Assembly: GCF_012849055.1 (NCBI RefSeq)
Contig: NZ_CP051677.1
Location: 3,673,001-3,737,000, forward strand
Reading direction: 5' to 3'
Origin: Spirosoma rhododendri
Lineage (GTDB): Bacteria > Bacteroidota > Bacteroidia > Cytophagales > Spirosomataceae
Length of the DNA stretch: 64,000 nt
Positions 17,180 through 24,484 of this stretch are shown here, piece after piece. Within the stretch, counting starts at the first letter, position 1. Each line of letters opens with the position of its first letter. The notes beneath the pieces are model-generated. The model had not been told where the DNA came from. It saw only the letters and a program-made list of their open reading frames with translations, and did no database searches. Made by a program: the position numbers and the translations under genes.

Positions 17180-17325
17180 GTAGCCTGGACCGGTGCGCCG
17201 GCCACCGTGGCGTGGTGCGATCCACGTCCGGGTGCCCGTCAGGGCAACTACTCAGGGCGGCAGCTAACAGGCCGCTTTGCGTCCACCCGGACCTAGAGCC
17301 GCGCCGGCGGGCCGGTCCAGGCTAC
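17180..17325. repeat. Large palindromic repeat between cobU and cobT
   Basis: Arms at 17180-17202 (starting GTAGCCTGGACCGG) and 17303-17325 (ending CCGGTCCAGGCTAC) pair almost fully. Inner arms GTCCGGGTG (17226-17234) and CACCCGGAC (17284-17292) extend the stem. It lies within a run of genes in the same direction, so it could act as an intra-operon terminator, processing site or REP-like element. Confidence 0.7.
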
Positions 17326-17358
17326 ACAGCTCACAGCACACACTCACCAAAACCCACA

Positions 17359-18369
17359 ATGGAACAGCAGATTCAACACATCATTGACACGAAAACAAAA
17401 CCGCTGGGGGCGTTGGGACGGCTGGAAACACTGGCGAAACAGATAGCCCTGATTCAGCAAACGACGCAACCACGACTGGTTGAGCCGCATTTGGTGGTAG
17501 TAGCGGCTAGTCATGGCATTGCCAACGAGGGCGTCAGCGCCTATCCCAGCGAAGTGACGTATCAGATGGTGCTGAATTTTCTGGCGGGGGGCGCGGCCAT
17601 CAACGTCTTCACGCGGCAGCATGGCATCACGCTAAAGCTGGTCGATGCGGGCGTCGATTACACCTTCGACCCGTACCCGCACCTGATCGACGCTAAAGTT
17701 GCACCGGGTACGCGGAGTTTTCTGCGGGAAGCCGCCATGACGCCGGAACAGTGTGTTACCTGTCTGGAGAACGGCCGCGCACTGGTCGCGCAGGTGCAGG
17801 CAACGGGCTGCAACGTCATCGGCTTTGGCGAAATGGGCATCGGCAATACGTCGTCGGCTGCTATGTTGATGAGCGTACTGCTGAACCTGCCACTTGCCGA
17901 CTGTGTAGGTACCGGAACAGGCGTTGCCGACGAGCGGTATACACAGAAACTGGCGATTCTGGAGCAGGCAAAAGCGGTGCATTCAACCGTCGACGCGACT
18001 GACCCGATGGCCGTATTACAAACGTTCGGCGGCTTCGAGATTGCGACGATGTGCGGGGCATTTCTGGAAGCCGCTCGTCGCCGGATGGTCATGCTGGTCG
18101 ATGGTTTTATCGCATCCGTCGCGTTTCTGTGTGCGTACAGGCTGGACCCCAGCATTCGGCTATTTGCGGTCTTTTGCCATCAGTCGGCGGAGAAAGGGCA
18201 TGCTCGTTTGCTGGCTGAACTGGATGCCGAACCGCTGTTGCAATTGGGTATGCGGCTTGGGGAGGGGACGGGCTGCGCCGTGGCCTATCCGATTCTGCAA
18301 AGTGCCGTCGCCTTTCTGAATGAAATGGCCTCGTTCGAGAGCGCCGGTGTCAGTGGGGAAAACGCATGA
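17359..18369 (+). CDS. cobT: Nicotinate-nucleotide:dimethylbenzimidazole phosphoribosyltransferase
   Basis: A 336-residue enzyme that makes alpha-ribazole 5'-phosphate, activating the lower ligand of cobalamin. Motifs include TKPLGALGRLETLA at the N-terminus, VVAASHGIANEGVSAYPSEVT, GFGEMGIGNTSSAAML, DPMAVLQTFGGFEIATMCGA and the catalytic-Glu motif RLGEGTGCAVAYPIL near the C-terminus. The frame is open further upstream to 17212, but this extra part overlaps the palindromic repeat, so ATG 17359 is preferred. It overlaps cobS by 4 bases. Confidence 0.93.
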   Translation: MEQQIQHIIDTKTKPLGALGRLETLAKQIALIQQTTQPRLVEPHLVVVAASHGIANEGVSAYPSEVTYQMVLNFLAGGAAINVFTRQHGITLKLVDAGVDYTFDPYPHLIDAKVAPGTRSFLREAAMTPEQCVTCLENGRALVAQVQATGCNVIGFGEMGIGNTSSAAMLMSVLLNLPLADCVGTGTGVADERYTQKLAILEQAKAVHSTVDATDPMAVLQTFGGFEIATMCGAFLEAARRRMVMLVDGFIASVAFLCAYRLDPSIRLFAVFCHQSAEKGHARLLAELDAEPLLQLGMRLGEGTGCAVAYPILQSAVAFLNEMASFESAGVSGENA

Positions 18370-19157
18370 AACACGAACTCCGGCTGTTTTTCGTCGCGCT
18401 CCAGTTCTACACCCGACTGCCCATTCCCGCGTGGGTGGGTTACAGTGAATCGGCCCTGAATCAGGCAACGCGTTATTTGCCCCTGATCGGCTGGCTGGTC
18501 GGGGCCGTAACGGGGTTGGTCTGGCTGGCGGGTACCTACCTGATCGACGCCGACACGGCCCTGCTGCTGGGGATGACGGCGTCGGTGCTGCTGACCGGGG
18601 CGTTTCACGAAGATGGCTTCGCCGACGTATGCGACGGCTTCGGTGGGGGCTGGACGAAAGAGCGTATCCTGACGATTATGAAAGATAGTCGGGTTGGTAC
18701 GTACGGTGTTGTCGGGCTGGTGTTGATGTTGGGGCTGAAATTCAGCGTATTGAAGCATATAGGTGCTTCTTTACTTAGCCAGCCGGGCCTGTTGCTGATG
18801 TATTTGATGAGTGCTCACGCGCTGAGTCGATTCATGGCTGCCACGTTTATTCGAACCCACAGTTACGTCCGCGAAACCGATGATAGTAAGGCCAAACCCG
18901 TCGCGCAAACCATCGGGCTGGGTGTGTTGGTAGTGGCGGGTGTTTGGGCCGTTGTGCCTTTGCTGGCAATGGTCTGGTTGACCCAACAACCCCTGTTAGT
19001 ACTACTCGTACCTGTTTTGTACGGCGTGAAGATGGTGCTGGCTCGCTATTTTACCCGCTGGATCGGTGGGTATACCGGCGACTGTCTGGGCGCAACGCAG
19101 CAGGTGTGCGAAGTAAGTTTCTACCTATTCTCAGCCATACTATGGAAGTTTACCTGA
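18366..19157 (+). CDS. cobS: Adenosylcobinamide-GDP ribazoletransferase (cobalamin synthase)
   Basis: A 263-residue integral membrane enzyme that joins adenosylcobinamide-GDP to alpha-ribazole to form adenosylcobalamin. It contains the divalent-metal motif HEDGFADVCDGFGGGW and the following RILTIMKDSRVGTYG, with at least five hydrophobic segments; FYTRLPIP at the N-terminus is also characteristic. It overlaps cobT at its start (4 bases) and cobC at its end (16 bases), so three genes are tightly coupled. Confidence 0.93.
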   Translation: MKHELRLFFVALQFYTRLPIPAWVGYSESALNQATRYLPLIGWLVGAVTGLVWLAGTYLIDADTALLLGMTASVLLTGAFHEDGFADVCDGFGGGWTKERILTIMKDSRVGTYGVVGLVLMLGLKFSVLKHIGASLLSQPGLLLMYLMSAHALSRFMAATFIRTHSYVRETDDSKAKPVAQTIGLGVLVVAGVWAVVPLLAMVWLTQQPLLVLLVPVLYGVKMVLARYFTRWIGGYTGDCLGATQQVCEVSFYLFSAILWKFT

Positions 19158-19702
19158 TTCGCCACACCAAAACAGACATTACGCCGGGCCTGATCTACGG
19201 CCGCACTGATGTGCCGCTGGCGGGTAGCTTTGCTGCCGAAATGGCGGTAATTCGTCCAAAATTACCCGCCAACTTCGACGCTGTATACAGCAGCCCGTCG
19301 CGACGGTGCGTACAACTGGCTGAACAAATAGCGTCGGCCATCACGACTGACGAGCGTATATATGAATTGAATTTTGGCAAGTGGGAGGGGCAAACGTGGG
19401 ACACCATCGACCGGCAGGCATCGGAGTTGTGGATGCAGGATTTTGTCAATAATGCCCCGCCGGACGGGGAAACGCTGGTGCAGATGCAAAGCCGGGTACA
19501 GGCGTTCTGGAATGAACTGAGACAACAGCCGCACGAGCGTGTGGCTGTCGTTACCCACGGGGGCGTCATCCGCCTGCTGCTGGCCACCGAGTGGCAACTT
19601 CCTCTTACGTCGTTGTTTGAGATCAGAGTTGAGTATGGAGACGTGTTTGTCATCGTGGTGTCGGGTCAGGAACCCGACACCACGATGACAAACACAGACT
19701 GA
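19142..19702 (+). CDS. cobC: Alpha-ribazole phosphatase, histidine phosphatase family
   Basis: A 186-residue enzyme that removes phosphate from alpha-ribazole phosphate or adenosylcobalamin 5'-phosphate. The phosphohistidine motif is LIRHTKTD (H8 region), with GRTDVPL, YSSPSRRCVQLAE, ELNFGKWEGQTWD and the second histidine in VVTHGGVIRLLL. ATG 19142 overlaps the cobS end by 16 bases. Its last 17 codons lie inside a perfect 24-base inverted repeat, so the C-terminal tail (PDTTMTNTD) is encoded by a hairpin arm and is probably not needed for catalysis. Confidence 0.9.
   Translation: MEVYLIRHTKTDITPGLIYGRTDVPLAGSFAAEMAVIRPKLPANFDAVYSSPSRRCVQLAEQIASAITTDERIYELNFGKWEGQTWDTIDRQASELWMQDFVNNAPPDGETLVQMQSRVQAFWNELRQQPHERVAVVTHGGVIRLLLATEWQLPLTSLFEIRVEYGDVFVIVVSGQEPDTTMTNTD
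19643..19695. terminator. Perfect 24-base hairpin overlapping the 3' end of cobC
   Basis: Arms 19643-19666 and 19672-19695 are perfectly complementary (GTGTTTGTCATCGTGG and its complement at the ends), with the 5-base loop CAGGA. It lies between convergent genes and within the coding sequence of cobC. It could end transcription in both directions, although T-tracts are weak. Confidence 0.65.
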
Positions 19703-19721
19703 GATTTCTTTCCGTTGGGAA

Positions 19722-20297
19722 TTACTCTACCCAGGTCACTTTCTCTTCGATAGGGGTCCGGACGGCGGGTTTGTCTTTCGGCTGGTGATAGCCCATAAAG
19801 AACAGACCTACGCATTTCTGGCTGGGTGTCAGGTTCAGGAACTGATTCAACGCACTGACGTTGCTGGGGCTGCTCCAGTACGCGCCAATGCCAAGGGCGG
19901 TCGTTGTCAGCCACATGTTTTGTACCGCACAGGATACCGCTGCGACTTCTTCCCACTCCGGCACTTTGTCGGGGTGTACGTCCATCACAATGGCGATGAC
20001 ACAGGCCGACTTCAGCACTTTGGTACGGGCACCTTCGAGCTTAGCCTCCGAAAACGATTCGGGCGTGGCGTTGGCGCGGTAGGTGTCGCCCATGTAGTCG
20101 GCGAGTTTTTGCAGACCCTCGCCCCGAAAGACGGTGAACCGCCAGGGTTGCGTAAGCCGGTGCGTGGGGGCGTAGTTGGCGTTTTCGAGAACGGTTTCCA
20201 GCAACTCGCGCGGAATGTCCTGACCGGTATATTCGGGCGGAAAAATGCTGCGTCGGGTGCGGATAATCTGATTGATCGTGTCGATTGACGGGGTCAT
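19722..20297 (-). CDS. Nitroreductase-family flavoprotein
   Basis: A 191-residue FMN-dependent oxidoreductase of the nitroreductase family: RTRRSIFPPEYTGQDIPRELL at the N-terminus (phosphate-binding RTRRS), NYAPTHRLTQPWRF, and the C-terminal AVQNMWLTTTALGIGAYWSSP. The group includes YdjA-like enzymes and BluB, which makes the B12 lower ligand. The motif order fits YdjA better, so BluB activity is possible from location but not supported by sequence. It is convergent with cobC. Confidence 0.8.
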   Translation of the reverse strand: MTPSIDTINQIIRTRRSIFPPEYTGQDIPRELLETVLENANYAPTHRLTQPWRFTVFRGEGLQKLADYMGDTYRANATPESFSEAKLEGARTKVLKSACVIAIVMDVHPDKVPEWEEVAAVSCAVQNMWLTTTALGIGAYWSSPSNVSALNQFLNLTPSQKCVGLFFMGYHQPKDKPAVRTPIEEKVTWVE

Positions 20298-20401
20298 GGA
20301 CGATTGGTTTATTCGGTGAGTGAACGGCTGAATTTTAAGCCCGGTTCCACACAGCGTGCAGTACCTTGGCCAGCCGCAACGCCAACTTTACAACTGTAGA
20401 A

Positions 20402-20953
20402 CTATAAAACGTTGCAACTCGATACTGTCTGCTGGATGAACGCCACCCGGTCGGCTACGGGGGCCAGCGGGAGCGGGACAATGGTAAAGCCCAGCGATAA
20501 ATAAGTGTCGACCAGGGCATTGTGCAGCGAAGTAGCCTCGGCAAACGTCTGCCAGCGCTCGCTGTCGTTGACGTAAATTGCTTCCCAGGGCGGTGCCATA
20601 AACACCTGCTGCTGGTACGGATACTGCTGAACGGCCTCGTAAAAGGCCGAATCGACGGGTAAGCCCGCGACCCGCAGGTAGGCGACGATGTCGGGAATAC
20701 CCCGGTCGAAAAACGTTGCTGAGCTGCCGGGCTGTGTCGACGTCTGGTGGTAGTCAAAGATCATACGATGCAGCGCCAGCCGGGCAAAGCAGGGTAAATC
20801 AACCCATGGCAAACAACGCCCCCCCTCTGCAACCTGCTCCTGAATCAGCACCCGCGACGCTTCGTCGACAGTATGGTAACCTGCCGTTTGCAGGGCATTG
20901 AGCAGTGTGGTTTTCCCCGCGCCGGGGCCACCAGAAATAACAAAATTAGGCAT
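20402..20953 (-). CDS. P-loop AAA family ATPase/kinase-like protein in the cobalamin cluster
   Basis: A 183-residue protein starting with MPNFVISGGPGAGKTTLLNA, a Walker A motif. Further features are HTVDEASRVLIQEQ and TFFDRGIPDIVAYL (Walker B-like), as in AAA_28 proteins whose substrates are mostly unknown. The start ATG 20953 overlaps the end of cbiB by 8 bases, so it is translated with the cobalamin genes. It could be a small-molecule kinase. I do not recognise a standard cobalamin step for it. Confidence 0.7.
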   Translation of the reverse strand: MPNFVISGGPGAGKTTLLNALQTAGYHTVDEASRVLIQEQVAEGGRCLPWVDLPCFARLALHRMIFDYHQTSTQPGSSATFFDRGIPDIVAYLRVAGLPVDSAFYEAVQQYPYQQQVFMAPPWEAIYVNDSERWQTFAEATSLHNALVDTYLSLGFTIVPLPLAPVADRVAFIQQTVSSCNVL

Positions 20954-21887
20954 AGAGCAGCGCAAAGATACCCAGCAGCGCCATCACCATCAGCAGGCAG
21001 GTGCGGTGATTAATGGCAACCGCCCGGTCGATATCGTCGGGTTCGATGGGTCGATCGTGCTCGCCGATAAACGGTTTGTCGACTAGTATACCGTGATAGA
21101 CGTTTGGCCCGCCGAAGCGGCAATCGAGCATGCCTGCCAGTGCGGCTTCGGGGTAACCGGCGTTGGGGCTTTTATGTCGACGACCGTACCGGAGGGCGAA
21201 CTGCAATGCCCGGAGACTACCCCCCGACAGGCTCATCAGCAAGGCCGTTAGCCGGGCCGGAACGAGGTTGGCAAGATCATCGAGCCGGGCTGCGAATTTG
21301 CCAAACTGTTCGTAGCGGTCGCTGCGGTAGCCGATCATTGAGTCCAGTGTGTTAATCAGCTTGTAGGTCATCATGCCCGGTACGCCCGCCAGCCCGTAGA
21401 AAAACAGTGGCGCAATGACGCCATCGCTGAGGTTTTCCGACATGGTTTCCAGTGCCGCGATCCGAATCTGCTGGGCACTCAACCGCGACGTGTCCCGCCC
21501 GACAATGCGGGCTACCTGCCGCCGTCCGGCTTCCAGGCCGTCCTGTTTCAGCACCCGAAACACGGCCTTCCCTTCGGTAATCAGGTTGTTGTTGGCCAAC
21601 CCGTACCAGACAAACAGGCTGTTGATGAGCACGTAAACGGCCGGATGAATGCGTAAAGCAAGCGCGTTTAGGCTGTAGAAAAACAGCCAGACGCCGACGC
21701 ATAGGCCAATTGTTAGCGCAGCCCCTTTACCGAAACGGCCTGTTCCCCGGTTGAGTCGGCGCTCACCGGCGGCAATCAGATTACCAAATACCCGAACAGG
21801 ATGCGGCCAGTTGTCGGGATCGCCAATGAGCAGATCAAGCACATAGCCCAGCAGCAGTGGAAGTCCCAATTGTATCAGTGCATCCAT
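20946..21887 (-). CDS. cbiB: Adenosylcobinamide-phosphate synthase
   Basis: A 313-residue membrane protein of the CbiB/CobD family, which attaches aminopropanol phosphate to adenosylcobyric acid. Signatures are YVLDLLIGDPDNWPHPVRVFG at the N-terminus, NNNLITEGKAVFRVL, ETMSENLSDGVIAPLFFYGLAG and SPNAGYPEAALAGML. The start MDALIQLGLPLLLG at 21887 overlaps the upstream decarboxylase gene by 13 bases; a longer form to 21938 would lie entirely in that gene. Bacteroidota generally keep this with the threonine-phosphate decarboxylase next to it, as here. Confidence 0.92.
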   Translation of the reverse strand: MDALIQLGLPLLLGYVLDLLIGDPDNWPHPVRVFGNLIAAGERRLNRGTGRFGKGAALTIGLCVGVWLFFYSLNALALRIHPAVYVLINSLFVWYGLANNNLITEGKAVFRVLKQDGLEAGRRQVARIVGRDTSRLSAQQIRIAALETMSENLSDGVIAPLFFYGLAGVPGMMTYKLINTLDSMIGYRSDRYEQFGKFAARLDDLANLVPARLTALLMSLSGGSLRALQFALRYGRRHKSPNAGYPEAALAGMLDCRFGGPNVYHGILVDKPFIGEHDRPIEPDDIDRAVAINHRTCLLMVMALLGIFALLYA

Positions 21888-22888
21888 TCGGTCAGTGCGT
21901 CGATGAGCAGCGCATTTTTGTCGGGTGCGAGGGTGCAAAGTCGAAAATGGCCCGGTCGCAGCCCCCGAAAGTTACTGGCGTCGCGGATGAGCAGGCCGTG
22001 TTGGTTGAGCAAATACGCTTTCAAATCGGCCGCCGTCCCGGTGCGGGTTTCAGCCAGGAAGAAGTGGGTGGCCGTGTCGAGGGCTTGAATCGTTGGCAGT
22101 TGGTCCAGCGCATCGGTAAACGCCCGCCGGTCGGCCAGCAGTTGGCTTAGCGGCAGTTGAATGTGGTCGTAGTGATCGAAGATGAACTGCCCGGCGGCCA
22201 TCGCCATCGCATTCACTGTCCACGGTTGTTTGCAGGCCGTCAGCCGGGTGATCAGCAACGGCGACCCAATGACGTAGCCCAGCCGTAGCCCCGGAATGGC
22301 GTAGGCCTTCGTCAGTGACCGCATAACCAATAGATTGTCGTACTGAGCGAGCAGGGGCAGGGCCGTTTCCAGTTTGTCGGTAAACTCAATGAACGCTTCG
22401 TCGACCACAAACAGCGTTTGCGGATTTCTGTCCATCCAGGCAGCTAATGCGTGAAAAATGGCTCCTGTCGGGTTGTTTGGATTACAGATAAATACCAACT
22501 CAGCCGAGAGCGAAGGTGTATCCGTGAGCGTGTTCCAGTCGAGAAAGTCGAGCTGATGGCCGTGCATCCGGCAGGCGTCTTCGTACTCCGCAAAGGCGGG
22601 CGTAACGATTGTCGTGTGGCTACCGGCGAATGCCTGCGCGATCAAATAAATCGTCTCGGTCGTGCCGCTGTTGACCAGCACCTGATCGGCGGCAAGCCGG
22701 TGGTGACCAGCGATCTGTTCGGCCAGTTGCCCCGCCAGTGCGTCGGGGTAGCGGTTAATCCGGTCCCACTGACTGAATAGGTAATCTTTCAGACCTGCCG
22801 GTTCGCCACCATACCAAACGTTGGTGCTGAAATCGGCGCGAATCGGGGTCGCGTAGCGATAGCGGTCATCGCCATGTCCGTGTAGCAT
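21875..22888 (-). CDS. cobD: Threonine-phosphate decarboxylase (CobD type, PLP-dependent)
   Basis: A 337-residue fold-type I PLP enzyme related to histidinol-phosphate aminotransferase. It begins LHGHGDDRYRYATPIRADFS, has the substrate loop VNSGTTETIYLIAQAF, the CNPNNPTG motif and the PLP lysine in RSLTKAYAIPGLRLGY. Its position immediately before cbiB, with 13-base overlap, marks it as the enzyme that makes aminopropanol phosphate from threonine phosphate for the nucleotide loop. The HisC alternative is unlikely in this context. The symbol follows Salmonella usage. Confidence 0.88.
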   Translation of the reverse strand: MLHGHGDDRYRYATPIRADFSTNVWYGGEPAGLKDYLFSQWDRINRYPDALAGQLAEQIAGHHRLAADQVLVNSGTTETIYLIAQAFAGSHTTIVTPAFAEYEDACRMHGHQLDFLDWNTLTDTPSLSAELVFICNPNNPTGAIFHALAAWMDRNPQTLFVVDEAFIEFTDKLETALPLLAQYDNLLVMRSLTKAYAIPGLRLGYVIGSPLLITRLTACKQPWTVNAMAMAAGQFIFDHYDHIQLPLSQLLADRRAFTDALDQLPTIQALDTATHFFLAETRTGTAADLKAYLLNQHGLLIRDASNFRGLRPGHFRLCTLAPDKNALLIDALTEWMH

Positions 22889-22891
22889 AAA

Positions 22892-23296
22892 TCAGGCTTC
22901 GACCAACTGAATCTGAGGAACGTACCGCCGAAACTGTTCGTCGGCAGAGATAATAGTCAGCCCCTCCGCTATAGCCGATGCCATGAGCAGCCGGTCGAAC
23001 GGGTCGCGGTGATTGGCCAATAGGGGTATTGAATTGTAGACCGCGATGTGGGCAGTTTTTAGGGGCAGGAGTAGAAAGCCATCCTGTTCCAATTGATTGG
23101 CGAGTGTGATTGTGTCCCAGCGAAGGTCCGGCAACTTGCCGATTGTTTGTTTGATCGCTATTTCGAACAGTGAGAGTTGGGCAACCCAAATACTGTTACG
23201 CCCATCGATTAGCATCTCTCTTATTGCGGGCTTGAGTTCCGAACCGTTCAACTCAAACCAGATGAGAATTTGCGTATCGATGAGGTAGTCCATCAC
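22892..23296 (-). CDS. PIN-domain toxin, VapC type (TA module 1)
   Basis: A 134-residue PIN-domain ribonuclease. Acidic residues of the metal site are visible in YLIDTQILIWFE, the central LFEIAIKQ region and HRDPFDRLLMASAIAEGLTIISADEQF. Such toxins cleave RNA, often initiator tRNA, and are held inactive by the antitoxin encoded just upstream; the two genes overlap by 4 bases. It lies 3 bases from the cobD start, which inserts the module between B12 genes. Confidence 0.85.
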   Translation of the reverse strand: MMDYLIDTQILIWFELNGSELKPAIREMLIDGRNSIWVAQLSLFEIAIKQTIGKLPDLRWDTITLANQLEQDGFLLLPLKTAHIAVYNSIPLLANHRDPFDRLLMASAIAEGLTIISADEQFRRYVPQIQLVEA

Positions 23297-23505
23297 ATGT
23301 AGTCGTTTAAGTCGTCCAATGGGGCGTTGAAATCAACCGGGATGCTACCGCCAAGGTGGCTAAGTCCGCCCGGTTTGCGCTGTGTGGTGGCTGGATTTTC
23401 GTCTTCCAGTATCAACACAACAACCTTTGTCTTTTTTGACGTCGGGAAGGTTTCGTTCAGCGTCAGTTGCCCGTTTTCGTATGTACCCTCGATAGCCTTG
23501 ACCAT
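23293..23505 (-). CDS. Antitoxin of TA module 1 (DUF2281-like)
   Basis: A 70-residue protein starting MVKAIEGTYENGQLTLNE, the pattern of DUF2281 antitoxins that partner PIN toxins; the C-terminal part has PGGLSHLGGSIPVDF. Start 23505 is preferred over 23532. It overlaps the toxin gene by 4 bases. The N-terminal half forms the DNA-binding beta-strand fold and the C-terminal tail would wrap the toxin; this is inferred from the family. Confidence 0.8.
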   Translation of the reverse strand: MVKAIEGTYENGQLTLNETFPTSKKTKVVVLILEDENPATTQRKPGGLSHLGGSIPVDFNAPLDDLNDYM

Positions 23506-23673
23506 AGCGTAGCACGTTTTCAGTATCAGCAAGCAAAGATAACGATTTTGCCTCCCCGGCTCTACAGGCGCATCGACGTGTAAGGCTGAGCAGTACCGGC
23601 GTGCCTGCGGGTTGGTACGTCCACTGCTAGCGGGCTTAATACCGTCCCTACAAATCAGTATTTTCTATTTGTG

Positions 23674-23708
23674 AATAAAAATTTATTGTAATTCAATAAA
23701 TTTTTATT
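23674..23708. promoter_or_regulatory. Perfect AT-rich palindrome before the DUF2975-XRE pair
   Basis: Arms AATAAAAATTTATTG (23674-23688) and CAATAAATTTTTATT (23694-23708), with a 5-base loop. It lies 19 bases upstream of the DUF2975 gene start, so it is a likely operator for the HTH protein encoded by the second gene. Confidence 0.6.
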
Positions 23709-23726
23709 GAACCTTGTATCGAACAA

Positions 23727-24266
23727 ATGATCGGAATCATGAAAACAAAGACAAAACAGATCATACCAGTGGCTCATGTCGTTGCCTGGATCATCTACAT
23801 TGGCCTGTGTATTAAAGCAGGGGGACTAATCATTTCCTTCATCATTAGCCTCATGGGTAACCCGGCTCTGGCGGGAGAAATTTATGCCGATCTGGACTTA
23901 TCCATGCTTCGTCAGGCTGGCATGCGTCATTATATCTCCGTGGTTTCGCTACTGGCTGCGCTGTACTGCCTGAAGGCACACGTTTTTTACATACTGATCC
24001 AGATTCTTTCGACACTCAATCTGGACTATCCATTCAGCACACGGGTAGCGTCATGGGTCGATACGATCAGTCAGCTTATGCTTGGGATGAGCGTGCTGGC
24101 GCTGATTGCGGAGGGGTATTGCGGCTGGCTGGCTAAACGGGGCGTGGCAATTACTCAAAGTTGGGGTAGCTCCGAATACCTGTTTATGGCAGGCGTCGTT
24201 TTCATCGTTGCGCTGGTGTTCAGACGAGGAACCGAAATGCAGGCCGAGAACGAGTTGACTGTCTAA
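23727..24266 (+). CDS. DUF2975 family membrane protein
   Basis: A 179-residue protein with four hydrophobic segments (about residues 12-42, 68-90, 110-130 and 150-165), including HYISVVSLLAALYCLKAHVFYIL and ILSTLNLDYPFS, which matches DUF2975. This family is almost always followed by a small XRE repressor, as here (3 bases after the stop). Such pairs may be sensor-repressor systems, but no stimulus is known. An alternative start is ATG 23739 (MKTKTKQ). Confidence 0.75.
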   Translation: MIGIMKTKTKQIIPVAHVVAWIIYIGLCIKAGGLIISFIISLMGNPALAGEIYADLDLSMLRQAGMRHYISVVSLLAALYCLKAHVFYILIQILSTLNLDYPFSTRVASWVDTISQLMLGMSVLALIAEGYCGWLAKRGVAITQSWGSSEYLFMAGVVFIVALVFRRGTEMQAENELTV

Positions 24267-24269
24267 GCC

Positions 24270-24482
24270 ATGCCGATTATCGTAAATCTGGATGTGATGA
24301 TGGCGAAGCGTAAGATGTCGCTGAATGAATTATCGGAAAAAGTCGATCTAACGCTGGCGAACCTGTCTATACTGAAGACGGGAAAGGCGAAAGCAGTTCG
24401 GTTTTCGACCCTCGAAGCCATTTGCAACGCGCTGGATTGTCAGCCCGGCGATATTCTGGAGTTTCGTCAGACTGACGGATGA
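24270..24482 (+). CDS. Small XRE/Cro-type HTH regulator (YozG-like)
   Basis: A 70-residue helix-turn-helix protein: NLDVMMAKRKMSLNELSEKV, then LTLANLSILKTGKAKAVRF (recognition helix region) and LEAICNALDCQPGDILEF, which is the YozG/XRE signature. It is encoded 3 bases after the DUF2975 gene and is probably the repressor of the pair, acting on the palindrome at 23674-23708. Confidence 0.88.
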   Translation: MPIIVNLDVMMAKRKMSLNELSEKVDLTLANLSILKTGKAKAVRFSTLEAICNALDCQPGDILEFRQTDG

Positions 24483-24484
24483 AC

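Noticed and set aside
15966..17325. CRISPR-like repeats near cobU
   Set aside because: The repeats are inverted, not direct with regular spacers. They are palindromic elements.
17212..17358. Upstream extension of cobT
   Set aside because: The 49 extra residues come from the palindromic repeat and have no counterpart in CobT proteins.
19722..20297. BluB (dimethylbenzimidazole synthase)
   Set aside because: The location in the cobalamin region is suggestive, but motifs fit YdjA-like nitroreductases better. It was kept as a general nitroreductase.
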